Shown here piece after piece: positions 32,100-44,339 of a DNA stretch of 64,000 nucleotides. Location: the NCBI RefSeq assembly GCF_017591435.1, contig NC_059255.1:6132748-6196747 (forward strand), given 5' to 3'. A program made the translations under genes and the position numbers. The notes below the pieces were generated by a model, which saw only the letters and a list, made by a program, of their open reading frames with translations, did no database searches and had not been told where the DNA came from. Each line of letters starts with the position of its first letter. Position 1 is the first letter of the stretch. This stretch comes from Portunus trituberculatus (lineage: Eukaryota; Arthropoda; Malacostraca; Decapoda; Portunidae).

Positions 32100-32130
32100 G
32101 ATGACGTCATCAAGATGGCCGCCCGGTGCC
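32100..32130. promoter_or_regulatory. CRE palindrome next to a YY1-like site
   Basis: gatgacgtcatc at about 32100-32111 contains TGACGTCA and is followed at once by aagatggccgcc, close to the YY1 consensus AAGATGGCGGC. Such pairs mark promoters of housekeeping genes. No exon is recognised beside it, and the nearest genes are the two CHCHD2-like first exons on either side. The rest of 31420-33300 shows no supported gene. Confidence 0.4.
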
Positions 32131-33309
32131 CAGGAGGGCCAGCCAACCGCCTCTTCGCTTTTCTGTGCCTTCCTGACACACAAAACTGGCACTGCGGATG
32201 TATCTCAGTAGGTGACATGAAAGACTAGGCATGCAACTCCACTTTGCGACATGTTTGGCTCACAACACGTAAGAAATAAAGCCCACAATGGCTCAAATAT
32301 GCCCGCCGCCTGTCATTTCCCTTATCTATGTATGGAAAGCTTGCATTTTAGCCGTATATGACTTCTTTTAGGTGTTCATTCACTGATATTGCGATGTTAA
32401 AGTTACGTTAGAGCCGGTTAGCAGGAGTTAGGGCCGTGGAATGCTGAGTAACCGGGCATATCACCATTACCGCTAAGGTGTTCACGGTGTTTATGTGGCG
32501 AGTCACTTCGAGTACCGTGCTGTTTCCTTCACTGAGTCTGTGTAAGTGTGTGACAGCCCGACACACACTTTTCGGTAGCAGCACAGCCTCCACAGCCTCG
32601 CCACGGCCACGCACCACCACTATCAGTAAAATGAGGGTGTCACTCAAACCACACACACTGGACTTCACACAGTCACGACACTCCTCACATTACTTTCTAT
32701 TTTCCAACACACACGCATGGTACACAGCCACAATGGTACAGCAGAACACAGGTACACTAATAGCAGCCTAATACTTACTGGTCCAAGTATCAGAGGGAGG
32801 GTACACTAGCGACAGCACCTCACCCACTGTTTTAAGGCTTTTCTGGTTCTTATAAGGGGCGCCTGGCTTTCCTGGGCGCCTCCTGCCACACACCAACCTT
32901 GCACCATCACACTGAGGCAGCCCCGGTCCGTGTCACTCTCTGGTTCAGCCAAAATACACGATAAACACGGCGGCCGCTTATCACCTCCAACACTCACATC
33001 GTCACTCTTGTTTTGGCGCCAATATTCGCACTTGGCAACTTTTACCCGGCATAAAAAAACACCAAAAGACAAAATAATAAATAATGTTTCTTTTCGCGTT
33101 TATGTATGAAAAAAGTGTGTGAAAATTAGTGATCAATGTTAATGGAGGCTATTTTGTGTTAATGAGTTGTATATTTGTAAAGAAGCTGAAATATCAAGTA
33201 ATGACAATGCAAAAGGACAAAACACTATTTTCATACTGATCTCCAAAACACCAATACTGAAATACATTAAATACTCAGATAATATAAATGAATTTCTACC
33301 GTGTGAAAA

Positions 33310-33669
33310 AAAAGACCAACATGACATAACACGTAATAAGAGCAATAATAACTTTTGTACTCTCCCACTATCATTCCTTATCAATCAATTTACGTAAGAA
33401 TGAGCTTTTAATACTGAAAAAAATAAGAAGAAAATAAAGAAACATAACTAATATACTTTTAAACCAATATGTACCTAGATAACCAAAAAGAAAAAATGAG
33501 GAACATATTTATTTTGCCCTTATGGTGTGTCATCCATGCTGGAGAGTCAGACACACGCACACACCGGCGGCCTGTCTTGTGCCTGCCAGTGATACGATAC
33601 ACTCCCTCTGACACGTGAAGGCACAAGCAGACAGGACAGACAGACACACGCACACACCACACACTCACT
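33310..33669 (+). promoter_or_regulatory. Promoter and 5' UTR of the CHCHD2/10-like gene
   Basis: This 360-bp stretch precedes the ATG at 33670 and is the partner of the copy at 30470-30821; conservation between copies is patchy but clear around attttgccct and the CA-rich leader. A TTTTGGCGCCAA palindrome, an E2F-type site, lies further upstream at 33011-33022. Confidence 0.5.
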
Positions 33670-35441
33670 ATGCCCAGGCGAGGAGCAGCCGCCCCCAGAC
33701 CGCCGCCGTAAATATGAAGGCTTATGTTTCTAGTCATTTCTAGTGTGGCGTTAATATATTCCGGCATTTTTTATTTATTTATTTTAGGTGTTATATTTTT
33801 GGGTGTTTATGGGTTTGTGTTGAGACTTTCCGAGCTGGTGTGTGTGTGTGTGGTATGTGGTATAATGTGTGTGGTGTGGTATAATGGGTATGGTGTGTGT
33901 GGTTTGTGGTATAATTGGTGTGGTGTGTGGTATAATGGGTATGGTGTGTGATATAATGGGTGTGGTGTGTGGAACAGTGGGTATGGTTTGTGTAGTGTGT
34001 GGTATAGTGGGTATGGTGGTGTGTGGTATGGTGGTGTGTGGTTTGTGGTATTATTGGTGTGGTGTGTGATATAATGGGTATGGTGTGTGGTATTAGCGAG
34101 TGTGTGAGCTGGGAATGGTAGAGTTTAGAACACAGGGTACAGTGTCTCCATGGGGGGCAGGTGTGCTGGGGTGGGGGGGTTGAGGGCTATCCTAACCTTT
34201 TATTTTTATTTTTATTTTTTTTCTTCCTTCCTCTAACCAATGGGTGTGTGTGTGTGAGCGTGCATGTCAAAATTGTTTTATTTATCCTTATTATTAATTT
34301 TTTATTGTTTTATTTATATATTTATTCACTTCATTTTTATTTAATCGTGTTTATTCATTATTATTATTATTATTATTTTTTATTTATTTATTTATTTGTT
34401 TACTTTTTTGATTGTGTATACCTAATTTTTCACTCCATTTCCACCAGTATTAAGTATGACAAGCTAACCCCGCCCCCCCCAACAGACGTGCGGCTCCACC
34501 ACCACCACCACCCCGCGCTGCCCCGGCCCCACCACCCCCGGCAGCAGCTCCCCACCACCCGCTGCTGCTGCACCCAAACAGCCTGGCCTCTTTGCCCAGA
34601 TGGCGGCCACAGCGGGAGGCGTTGCTGTGGGCTCGGCTGTGGTGAGTGTCTATCTGTCTGTCTGTCTATATATCTACCTAGTTGTATATAACAGGCTGTG
34701 ATGAGTGTGTCTGTCTGTTTGTCTGTGTGTCTGTATATTTACCTAGTTATATATTACAGGCTGTGGTGAATGTCTGTTTGTCTGTCTGTCTTTATTTATT
34801 TATTTACTTTTTTTTTTTTGTAAGAGTGGCACTGAAAATAGAAGTGATTAAGAAGGCTTTTAAAGTTTTCCAGTGTCAGAATTGAGAAGAAAGACTCAAA
34901 ATGTTGCTGTTTACTGATCTTACTTTCATTTCCTCATGGTTCATTGCTCCTCTTAATATGTGACTTACTTTTGCTTGCTTCTCCTCCAAACACTAATATT
35001 GGTGTTTATCTTTCTTTTCTTTTCTTTCTTCTTCTTTTCCATCATTGTTGTTGTTGTTTTCTTCTTCAAATGTCACTTATTTTTTTACTTACTTTTCCTT
35101 CAAACACCAATATTGACATTTTTTTTTCCTCCTCCTCCTCCTCCATGTCACTTATTTTTGTTTTGCTTCTTCTCCGAATACTAATATTGGTTCCTTCCTT
35201 CCTCTTCCGTCAGGGTCATGTAGTCGGACACGCCATCACTGGGGGAGGCAGCAGCGGCAGCTCGGAGCCCCAGCAGGCCGCCCCCGCCCCCGCCCCCGCC
35301 CAACAGCAGTACCCACAGCAGTATCCGCAGTACCAGGGATATCCGCAGCAGGTGTGTGTGTGTGTGTGTGTGTGTTTGTATGGTGATTTATATATAGTAT
35401 TTCCTGTTTTGATGTTGGAATGTGATTTTGAGTGCATTTTA

Positions 35442-35508
<67 letters not shown>

Positions 35509-35696
35509 GTAGCACTGAAGTGTATTAAAGTGTGTCTCTGTGTGTGTGTCAGGGAGGGCCGTCGGAGCCTCAAGGTCCATGTGCCTGGGAGATCAAGCAG
35601 TTCCTTCAGTGTGCCCAGACCCAATCCGACGTGTCTGTCTGTGAGGGATTCAACGAGGCGCTGCGGCAGTGTAGGAACCAGCACTCCCGTGAGTAA
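33670..35696 (+). CDS. CHCHD2: CHCHD2/CHCHD10-like mitochondrial twin-CX9C protein, four exons
   Basis: Proteins of this family sit in the mitochondrial intermembrane space at cristae contact sites and affect respiration and stress responses. Exons are 33670-33707, 34486-34641, 35214-35351 and 35553-35696, all GT-AG. Exon 1 gives MPRRGAAAPRPPP, an Arg/Pro-rich import-type start. Exon 2 is Pro/Ala-rich and then gives QPGLFAQMAATAGGVAVG. Exon 3 opens GHVVGHAITGGG, and the junction of these two exons is the conserved hydrophobic segment; it ends in a Gln/Tyr-rich stretch. Exon 4 has the CHCH domain with two CX9C motifs, CAWEIKQFLQC and CEGFNEALRQC, ending HSRE-stop. An alternative end is possible: a donor (C|gtgagt) inside the last codons and an acceptor before aggcgatggtgtag near 35957 would give HSQAMV-stop. 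Exon 2 is one base short in the CCCC run at 34550-34553. CHCHD2 and CHCHD10 cannot be told apart here. Confidence 0.93.
33840..34100. repeat. gtgtggtataatgggtatg minisatellite in CHCHD2-like intron 1
   Basis: About ten degenerate copies of a 20-30 bp unit. Downstream to 34480 the intron is T/A-rich. Confidence 0.85.
34630..34800 (+). repeat. Tandem copies of the exon 2 end and 5' splice site of the CHCHD2-like gene
   Basis: The true junction reads ggctgtg|gtgagtgtctat and is followed by (ctgt)n and acctagttgtatata. The block acaggctgtgatgagtgtg at about 34691 and acaggctgtggtgaatgtc at about 34757 repeat it with period about 62-65 bp, each followed by the same ctgtctg and acctagtta words. 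The later copies have an AG just before gctgtg and thus look like tiny pseudo-exons. Confidence 0.75.
35352..35515. repeat. (GT)n blocks in CHCHD2-like intron 3
   Basis: The exon 3 donor is the first GT of a short (GT)n at 35352-35374, and a 65-bp (GT)n runs from about 35443 to 35507. Confidence 0.95.
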
Positions 35697-36059
35697 CGTG
35701 CACACACACACACACACACGACTTTGAATATCCATTGTTTTTGTATTTCTTTATCTTAACACACAACCAAAAAATTATTGCTCTTTCATCTCATTACCTT
35801 AGCTTCAGCACACACACACACACTCCTCCATATCACTGCATTTTATAATTTTTATCTATTTATTGTATTTTTATTATTATTGTTGGTTAACTTGTATTTT
35901 TTCACTGGCACTGCAACACAGCCAGACCACAACACTAATGGTGCCTTGCATTACAGAGGCGATGGTGTAGAGCGTAGAGTGCCAGCTGCCCAGGGTGCCA
36001 CGTGGAGGAGGGCCGTGGTAGTAGTGCCGGCCTTGAGGTGGACCGAACAGCAGTGTTAA

Positions 36060-37110
36060 GTTAATTGTTCTCTAATTTTATTCCTCTGTACAGCATCTCT
36101 CTTCCAGTAAAATATTTTAATTAACTTGGTTCTTTGTTTTTGACATTGGGAAGACATGGTGGTGGTGGTGGTGGTGGTAGTAGTAGTGGTAATAGTGGTG
36201 AACTGGTAGTAGTAGTAGTAGTAGTAGTAGGTAAATATTCTGATACATCTCTCATAATTATTTTGAAAAGCCACATAATGAATAAGCAGGTTTTCAAGTG
36301 TCTTATACCACCACCACCACCTTAACCAACCAACACCAGGATAAGGAGAAAAACAGACAGATATTGCTTGGTGTATATTTGAGAAGATACTGAAGAATGG
36401 AAGAGATATAACACCGTTTAATACCATTCACTCTTATACCACCACCACCACCATTACCTTACCCAAATGGAGAAACACAGTCCGGTATTGTGTGGTGTAT
36501 ATTTGAAACAGTATTGAAGAAAGGAGAGATATACAGTCTTATACCACCACCACTACCTTACCCAAAACAAAGGATAAAGAGAAACACACACTGGTATTGC
36601 TTGGTGTATATTTGAGAAGGTACTGAGGAAGGGAAGAGATAAAGGCAGTATATTGAAGACTTCCCTAAATACACTGTGGCCTTGTTAACTCACAGCTACC
36701 TGGTGAGACGAAGCTCCAGGTACAAGAACAAGTAGGGAGATACAGGTCACTTATCATTCACCTCTATGTATTTGTAACAATGTAAGATTAATTAAATATA
36801 TCTAGTACATTTCCTTCACTTTCAATAATGCACAGAGTAAATGAGGAATGCATAAGAGAAGGTGATGAGGCATGCTAAAGGAGAAGAGTTTGACAGCACT
36901 GTAACTTGTTTTTTAATGCTGTGAGATTATCTAGTACATTTTTATAAGTGTCAATAATGTTCTGTATAAATGAGGATTGCATAAGGGGAGGTGGTGAAAT
37001 ATTAAATCATGCTATGGGGAAAGTTTGACAGTATTGTAACTTGTTTATGCTATGAGATTATTTAGTACATTTTTATAAGTCTCAATAATGTTCTGAATAA
37101 CTGAGAATTG
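36060..37110. repeat. 3' flank of the CHCHD2-like gene with tandem repeats
   Basis: From 36300 to 36660 three copies of a unit containing cttataccaccaccacc, gagaaacacac and gtgtatatttgaga occur. From about 36790 to 37110 three copies of a unit of roughly 120 bp (tagtacatttttataagt, caataatgttctg, gcataaggggaggtg) occur. A polyadenylation site was not assigned. To 37440 nothing further is seen. Confidence 0.75.
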
Positions 37111-37439
37111 CATAACAAAATAGAAAACCAGTACATTTTAGGATACATAATGCCTAGATTATATAAAACCCACACAACAAAACAACAAATGCAGGTGTAA
37201 TTGTCTAATAGGTACCAGTAGACCACAAGGGAGCTTAAGCCAGGACAACCCACAACCTGCCACACACATACGAACACACTACCAACACCAACGTCCTACA
37301 CAGCAAGTCCAGCATCATTTTGAACTTTTTAGATCAAGCACAACATTTACTATCATTTTTTTATTTACATTTGACATTTCAGCTTTGATGGTTCAGTGTG
37401 ATATGTTTTAAAAGGTCGCCTCAGTTGGAGTTTGCATAG

Positions 37440-37700
37440 TGTTGGAAGGGATTTTAGGTTACATAGGGTTAGGTTAGGTGAGGTTGGGTTGGGTTGGATT
37501 AGGTAAGGTTAGGTTGGGATGACATTAGACTGCGTTGAATTGGGTTAGGTTAGGTAAGGTTTGATAGGGTAAGGTTAGACTGGGTTGGGATAAGATTTGG
37601 GAATGTTAGGTAAGGTTAGGTTAGGTTAGGTTAGGGAGGGTAAGGTTAGACTGGGTTGGGAAAGGATTTGGGTATGTTAGGTAAGGTTAGGTAAATCTGG
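37440..37700. repeat. TTAGG-like pentanucleotide array
   Basis: Degenerate ggttaggtaaggttagg words. A second block of the same kind lies at 38430-38640. Confidence 0.8.
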
Positions 37701-37789
37701 ACAGTGGTGATCAAGACAGGTAACTCGGACTTAAAAACATTCCACTTCTGGACAAATTTCTTTAATGCTTTTTGTTTATATTTTGTTGT

Positions 37790-38060
37790 GTTTTTATTTA
37801 AGACTGATACCTGACAAACACAACCACTGCCACTGTTCTTGTTACACCCAAAAAAAACCAGTGTGTTTGTATACCAATATAACCTGCCAAACAACCGCTG
37901 TCCTTGTTACACCCAAAAGAGAAGAACCAGTGTGTGTTTGTATACCGAGATTGACTGACAAACAACCACCACTGTCCTTGTTACACCCAAAAGAACCAGA
38001 GTGTGTTTGTATACATTTCACTGCCAAACAACCACCACTGTCCTTGTTGCAGCCTGACCC
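37790..38060. repeat. About 60-bp tandem repeat
   Basis: Four copies of a unit with acaaccaccactgtccttg, ttacacccaaaagaacc and agtgtgtttgtatacc. Confidence 0.9.
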
Positions 38061-38689
38061 TTACAAACCCCCCATGGAAGACAAGTTGTGTGGGGAAGTA
38101 CAAGATAACAACAACACATCACAAACAACAACAACAATAACAACCAACAATGCCCTACCAGCTTCTGTATTTCCAACTTCCTGTAACTTCATTTAAAAAA
38201 ACATTTCAAGACATCTTTTTTCCCTCTTTTTCTGGGCTAACAAATTTGCAACACCACAGAAGCCACCACAGCACACAGGACAGCCACACAGCCACAGAAA
38301 GACACTATGCCACCACCGCCACTGGACACAAGCCACCTCACAATCTACTACTACCACGCTACTGCACTGCGACTTATAGAAATGTTTGGTCTATTACATT
38401 CTTTTGTGCTGTATAAGTGTGTGCAGAAAATTACGTTAGGTTAGGCTGGGTTGAATTAGGGTTTGGATAATATTAGAAAGGTTTTTAGGTTATGTAGGGT
38501 TGGGTTAGGTTAGGTAAGGTTTGATGGAGTAATGTTTGGCTGGGTTAGAGTAAAATTATGTTGGTTTGAGCTGAGTTAGATGAGGTACGGTTATGTTAGA
38601 TTATGCTAGGTTTCATAATGTCAGTTACAGTTACGTTAGACAAGACAGAAAGCATTTAACATTCAGTTCGTTGTGAGAGAAGCCACAGG

Positions 38690-39115
38690 TTAAAACTCAG
38701 ACACAAACACAGGACTGAGACACGTTCTTAGACACTGCAATCCCTCGTCATGTCTCTTCAAGGCCAAATGGGTGACTATAAACACTCCCATGCACTTTCC
38801 TCCCACTCCCACACACCCTGAACCAAACACCCATAGACACATACTCCCATGCGCTTTTTCTCCCACTTCCATACACCCTGAACCAATCACCCATAGACAC
38901 ACCCATACACTCCCAGCCTGCCAGAAACCACAATTGGAGACACAGGCCCTTAAGAACACTGCCATACACCTCCATAGATACTACACTTCCAAACACCCTG
39001 AACCAATCACCCATAGACACACACATACACTCCCAGCCTCTTAGAAACCACAATGAGGGATGCAGGAACCCTAAGAACACTGCCATACACCCCCATAGGT
39101 ATTTCACTTTCACAT
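38690..39115. repeat. Tandem repeat with accctgaaccaatcaccc unit
   Basis: Two nested periods: a short one (cacccatagacacac, cacaccctgaaccaa) and a longer unit of about 125 bp ending cttagaaaccacaatgagg. The sequence from 39115 to 39735 is non-repetitive but no gene is recognised in it. Confidence 0.8.
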
Positions 39116-39736
39116 ATAACTGAACGAAAGCTTTAGAAACTTCCAGCCACTTCCAGAAACAGACATAAACAGGGAAGAGTAATGGTAAAGTGAATGTCTA
39201 GCAAAGGATATGTCGGTGAGTGTGTGGAGCTCCTGAATACTGCCTGTGTGAGAGATGGTGTGCGTCTAAGCCAACACCACTAAGCTACCACTAACCTTAC
39301 TTATGATCTATAGTCTGTACTCTAAAAATGACTCCTGGATTTCAAACACATTGTAGCTTATAACGTAATTGATTTGATATGAATAATCTTTGTTTTCTAT
39401 AGATTAATGCATTTATTACAAGGATAGCTCATGGTTTGCCTCAAGATCTGACAGCCACGCATTCCCAGATCCAGGCGCCACTTTAGAGTAGACAGACTAT
39501 AGTGTTTGTATAAATGTTTGTCGCCCTCGCCAGCCTACCTATGCACTGGGTGGGCCGCACTAGCACTAACAGTCTTGGGTAAGTGACTGTCTAACTATAT
39601 CTATGAGCCTCTTACTGTACAGCTCCTGTTAACTAGAGATTCAAATATTCTATCCCAGTCTTCCTTCATAGAGTGGAGTGCCTGAGGAAATAACTGTACA
39701 TTTCAATAGTAGTTTTGCCTGCACTTGACTTGGCCA

Positions 39737-40070
39737 TTAACCCCTTCAGTAGCATGATGTGTTTCCATGTTCATTCTGGTGACTATTTGGTGAGTTTATA
39801 CAGATTCAGAAACTTATGTGGGGGGTTAAAATAGTGAAGACTGTGGCCATTGATCTTCTGACCTCCATACATGCTTCCTAATGTAAATAAAATGGTCTAA
39901 TGGTACACAAATCTCAAGGTACAAATGTGTCCCTGTATTGAAGGAGGTAAAATAGTGCAGACTGTGGCCATTAATCTCATGACCTCCATAGATGCTTCCT
40001 AATGTCAATAAAATGGCCTAACCATACACAAATCTCAAGGTAAAAATGTGTCCCAGTACTGAAGGGGTTA
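39737..40070. mobile_element. Dispersed element with TTAACCCCTTCAGTAC-type ends, copy 5
   Basis: Starts attaaccccttcagtagc and ends gtactgaaggggttaaag, with two and a half internal units of about 118 bp. Confidence 0.65.
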
Positions 40071-40115
40071 AAGTGGCACTGCTAATCTAGACCTGCATAA
40101 TGCGTACAGATTTGG

Positions 40116-40422
40116 CATTAACCCTTTCACCGTCACTTGGCACACTGCCAAGGTGAAGCAGTTTTGGTTGGTTTTCAGATCTGACATTCCCTGGGACACT
40201 CAAACCCACACCCAGGAGCCAATTTAAAATACACTGACTATGGTAAAAGGTCAGTTGAAAAGACACAAAAGAAAATAGGTGAAGAAAGCAAGGGCGACTT
40301 ATCAAACACATCCAGTCTTTAAACTCGGGAAAACTGCAAAATATAAGCCTTTTTATCGCTAACTCTCTCGATGTTTATAGACACTTCGCTGACTGTTCTG
40401 TGTCATGGTGAAAGGGTTAATG
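40116..40422. mobile_element. Putative MITE with ATTAACCCTTTCACC ends
   Basis: The left end gcattaaccctttcaccgtc and the right end, read on the other strand, gcattaaccctttcaccatg match as terminal inverted repeats of about 20 bp around a 300-bp interior. No coding capacity is seen. This is a different family from the TTAACCCC elements but with a similar terminus. Confidence 0.6.
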
Positions 40423-40609
40423 CGCCACCAAAAAACACTAGAAAATAAAGTGTTACTGGTGTTGTTGCCACTAAGACCATGCAAACACCAGTAGCAGGAG
40501 GTACTAGTCAGGGTTACTGTACCAACGCCAACACCAGCAACCAACACACTACCTCTCCCTTGCCTTAAATACCTCTCGTAGACCAGACTTGACTCACACA
40601 CACCCTGGA

Positions 40610-41560
40610 ACATCATGACCAGCAGGAGGGACATCTCGGACCAGTACAAGCCACAGGGAACATTATTTCAGCCCATTACAAGGCAGGCAACATCATCTCA
40701 GCCTGGTACAAGACAGAGAACATTTTTTAGCCTGGCACATGACACAGGGATCAATACAAGACAGGGCACATCATTTCAGTTCAGTACAAGGCAGGGAACA
40801 TCATTTGAGCCTAGTACAATGCGGAGAATGTCATTTTAGCCTGGTATAAAACACAGGGAACATTTTTACCTGGTACAAGACATGGCAACATCATTTAAAC
40901 CCGGTGCGACATTATTTTAGACCAGTACAAGCCAGGGAACATCATTTCAGCCCCAATACAAGACCAGGGACATCATATCAGCCTCAATAATCAATAGGGA
41001 ACATCATCTTAGCCCCAGTACACAATATGGAACATTATCTCAGTCCCAGCACACAAAAAGGGATCATCATAATCAACCCAATACAAAATACAGGTAACAT
41101 TGCCCCAGTACCAGACAGGGAACATCATTTCAGCCCCTTTCAGTCCCCCAGTACAAGACAGAACATTTTCAGTCCAGTACAAGACAGGGAACATGATCTC
41201 TGACCCCATTTAAGTCACAGGGAACATCATTTCAGCCCCTTTTAGCCCCAGTACAAGACAGAGAACATTTTCAACCCAGTACCAGACAGGGAACATCATT
41301 TCAACCCATTTCAATCCCAGTACAAGACATAAAACATCATCTTAGCCCCAGTACACAAGAGGGAACATCATTAATTTCAGCCCCTTTTAGCCCCAGTATA
41401 AGAGAGAACATTTTCAGCCCCATACCAGACAAGGAACATCATTTCAGCCCCTTTCAGTCCCAGTACAAGACAGGAAACATCATCTCAACCTCAGTACACA
41501 ACAGGGAACATCATTTCACTCCAATACAAGCCACAGGGAACATTTTAGCCTGGTACAAGT
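40610..41560. repeat. About 30-40 bp minisatellite (gacagggaacatcatttcag)
   Basis: Roughly 25 degenerate copies of cagtacaagacagggaacat followed by catttcagcccc variants. Confidence 0.9.
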
Positions 41561-41599
41561 CATCTCTACACCAGTAACTCTTACAGACATACTCAGAAA

Positions 41600-42240
41600 T
41601 GCCTTGCTCTTTCACCATGACAATTTTTCAAGTCCCCGCAGACAACTAGCAAGGTTTTCAAGAGTTTCTCCTTATGATCAACTAGAAATCTTGCTAATCC
41701 ATCACCAGAACCATGAAAATACCCTTAAAAACATGAGTATCTTCAACTGGAGCCTTTGGAAATGGTCGTCGTGAGAGCAAAGTGTTTCGGAACTTGGGTC
41801 TTTGTACCAGTTGAGCCTTCCCTTCACAAACAAACACAAACACACATACCAGTACTCCACCACCTACTCTTGCACTGGTACAGCCACTCCTGTACCTCCT
41901 AGAACCTCCTGTACCAGTGTAACTTAGCGATGATACACTACATCCTCTTAAACGCAACATTATGACCTAAATCCAAGCCGTCCTAACACTGGTACGACCT
42001 CTCCTGTACCTCCTAGAACGTCCTGTACTAGTGTGACTTAGCAACGAGACACCACATCCTATTAAACACAATATTATGACCCAAATCCGAGCCATCCTAA
42101 CGCTGGTACAGCCTCTCCTGTACCAATGTGACTTAGCAACGACACTACATCCTCTTAAACACCGCGTAACGACCCAAATCCGAGCCGTCCTAACACTACG
42201 TAATTCTAAGTGACGAGATGAGATGCATAACCCTAACACT
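41600..42240. repeat. Dispersed repeat copy and a 90-bp tandem repeat
   Basis: 41640-41770 is a copy of the caactagaaatcttgctaat family. From about 41870 to 42200 there are three to four copies of a unit with actggtacagcctctcctgt, gtgacttagcaacgag and catcctcttaaacac. Confidence 0.8.
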
Positions 42241-42439
42241 ACCTTACTCTAGGGACACACCACTAACAGTCGACGATATAATTGCATAGTACAAGAAACT
42301 ACGACTCCTCTCCTTTGCATAGATGACTGCACATGCACGCTACTTCAGAGGGGGTGGCACTGCAGGGGGGTCAAGCGAGGCAGAGAACTAACCATACAGA
42401 CATGCTACTGTTTGTCTTGATTCTGAAATATTGTCGTTC

Positions 42440-43000
42440 TTGTGTGCTCTGAAGGATGAATGGATGAGTGGAGAGAAGAAAGAATGAATAAGGAAAAGAA
42501 AGAAATAGTGAAAGGAAATAGATAAACGTGGATAAAAATGAGCAAAAAGAAAAGAAAGAAGAAAGAGTGTAAGGAAATAGAGATAAACGTGGATGAGAAT
42601 GAGCGAAAGGAAAAGAAGGGAGGATGAATAAGGAAAAGAAAGAAGAGTGAAAGGAAATAGATGAAAGTGGATGAGAATGAGCAAAAGGAAAAGAGAAAAT
42701 AATGAAATAAAGAAAAAAGAATAAAAAAACACAAAAAGAGAGGAAAAAGAAAGAAAAATTAGAAAAACACAATTTTGACATTACTGAACCAAAACAAAAC
42801 AAGAAAAAAGGAAGAGAAAAAAAGAAAAAGAGAAAAAAAAGAAAAGAAAAAAAACAGATGAGAAAGAGAAAGAAAAAAAAGCAAAAGAAATTACCGAATC
42901 AAAACAAAACAAGAAAAAAAAAGGAAAAGAGAAAATATAAACAAGAAAGAAAAGAAAAAACAGAAGATGAGAAAGAGAAAGAAAAACAAACAACACAATT
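42440..43000. repeat. Purine-rich A/G strand
   Basis: Over 500 bp almost entirely of A and G, with internal copies of agataaacgtggatgagaatgagc at about 42520, 42585 and 42660. A short GC-rich island at 43030-43140 follows; no gene was recognised in it. Confidence 0.8.
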
Positions 43001-43149
43001 CCAAACCAACACAAACAGAAGTCACTAAATGCCCCGCAACACCCCACCCTGCCCCACCTTGCCCCGCCCGCCTTGCCCCTTCTCTGATTACACTGGGCCC
43101 CACACCACACATGCAGAGGACCAGCTGGGCCCTGCGGCACTTGAGCTAT

Positions 43150-43460
43150 GTGGTGTGACAGAATGGTAATGTGTGGTGTGTGGTGTGTGGTGGTGCTTTG
43201 ATACAACACTCTTAGCACACTCAACACACTCAAAATGCACTCGACACACTCAACACTAAACACACTCGACTAGGAGAATTAATTTGTATAATGTAATGAA
43301 AGGTGTGTGGTGTGTGGTGTGTGGTGGTGCTTTGATACAACACTCTAATCACACTCTCAACACACTCAACACACTCGACTAGGAAAATTAATCTGCATAA
43401 GGTGATGTGTGGTGTGTGGTGATGCTTTAAAACAACACTCAAGACACACACACACACACA
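43150..43460. repeat. Tandem repeat with gtgtggtgtgtggtggtgc unit
   Basis: Three copies of a unit of about 130 bp: ggtggtgctttgatacaaca, cactcaacacactcgac, ggagaattaatttgtataa. Confidence 0.85.
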
Positions 43461-43799
43461 GACGTTGAACAATTAATAAATGAGAAAATGAAGTTAACAC
43501 AAATATATAAACTTAAACACATTTAACAATAAGTAAACAGAAAGAAAAAAAAATAGAAGCTAACATAACTGAACACACAAACACACACACACACACAAAA
43601 CAACAACAAAACAATCCATATGTTGCCAAAACACCCAAAAACAACAAAACAAAAGCCAGAACACTCAAACAACACTCATACACTCCCCAACAAGGCAGAG
43701 TCTGAGCCACACACACAATGACAACACTGCACACTGCCACCATCATTACCATCACTATCACTACTACTAATATTACAGTTTATATGCCTCTATTAAAAA

Positions 43800-44060
43800 A
43801 CGCCTTTCTCTCTCAATATGACAATTTTCCAAGGCCGCAGAGACAACTAGCTGGGTTTTGAAGACAGTTTCTCCTTATAACAAACTAGAAATCCTGCCAA
43901 TCTATCACCAGAACCATCAAAATACCCTTAAAAACATGAGTAGAGACAACCAGCCGAGTTTTGAAGACAGTTCCTCCTTTTAATAAACTAGAAATATTGC
44001 CAATCTATCACCAGAACCATAGAAACACATTAAAAACACAAGGATCTTCAACTGGAGCCT
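43800..44060 (+). repeat. Copies of the dispersed aaatcttg/accatcaaaatacc repeat
   Basis: Two tandem copies with gttttgaagacagtttctcc, caatctatcaccagaacc and aataacccttaaaaacatg-like words, close to the copy at 41640. Confidence 0.75.
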
Positions 44061-44339
44061 TTGGAAAGCAGTGATGGTGAGAGAGTAAAGCGTTTCAGAA
44101 TGGGCCATAGTGAAGGGGTAACTCGAGTGTGTCCATTGCTACACTCAATACTAGGAGAGAGGGCGGACATGCTTAAATAATGCCTATATATTTGAACGCC
44201 TAACTTACTACGCTAAGATTTGTATAAAACTGTGTGACGTCAGTACAGCGCCCTACACTACAGCTAGACTCTTTGTGCAGGCTTCATATTATGCTTCGGT
44301 CCACACACTCTTGCCTGGTTCAGTGTTCCGAGTGTTGCC

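Noticed and set aside
32408..33072. Open frames of 80-97 residues between the two CHCHD2-like first exons
   Set aside because: No recognisable family and open frames occur on both strands; only promoter-like motifs are supported there.
41694..42240. Minus-strand open frames with SHTSTGRSRRYRRG repeats
   Set aside because: They come from the 90-bp tandem repeat at 41870-42200 and a dispersed repeat copy.
42891..43263. Possible exon in the GC-rich island at 43030-43140
   Set aside because: No similarity to a known protein was recognised and no convincing pair of splice sites with a sensible frame was found.
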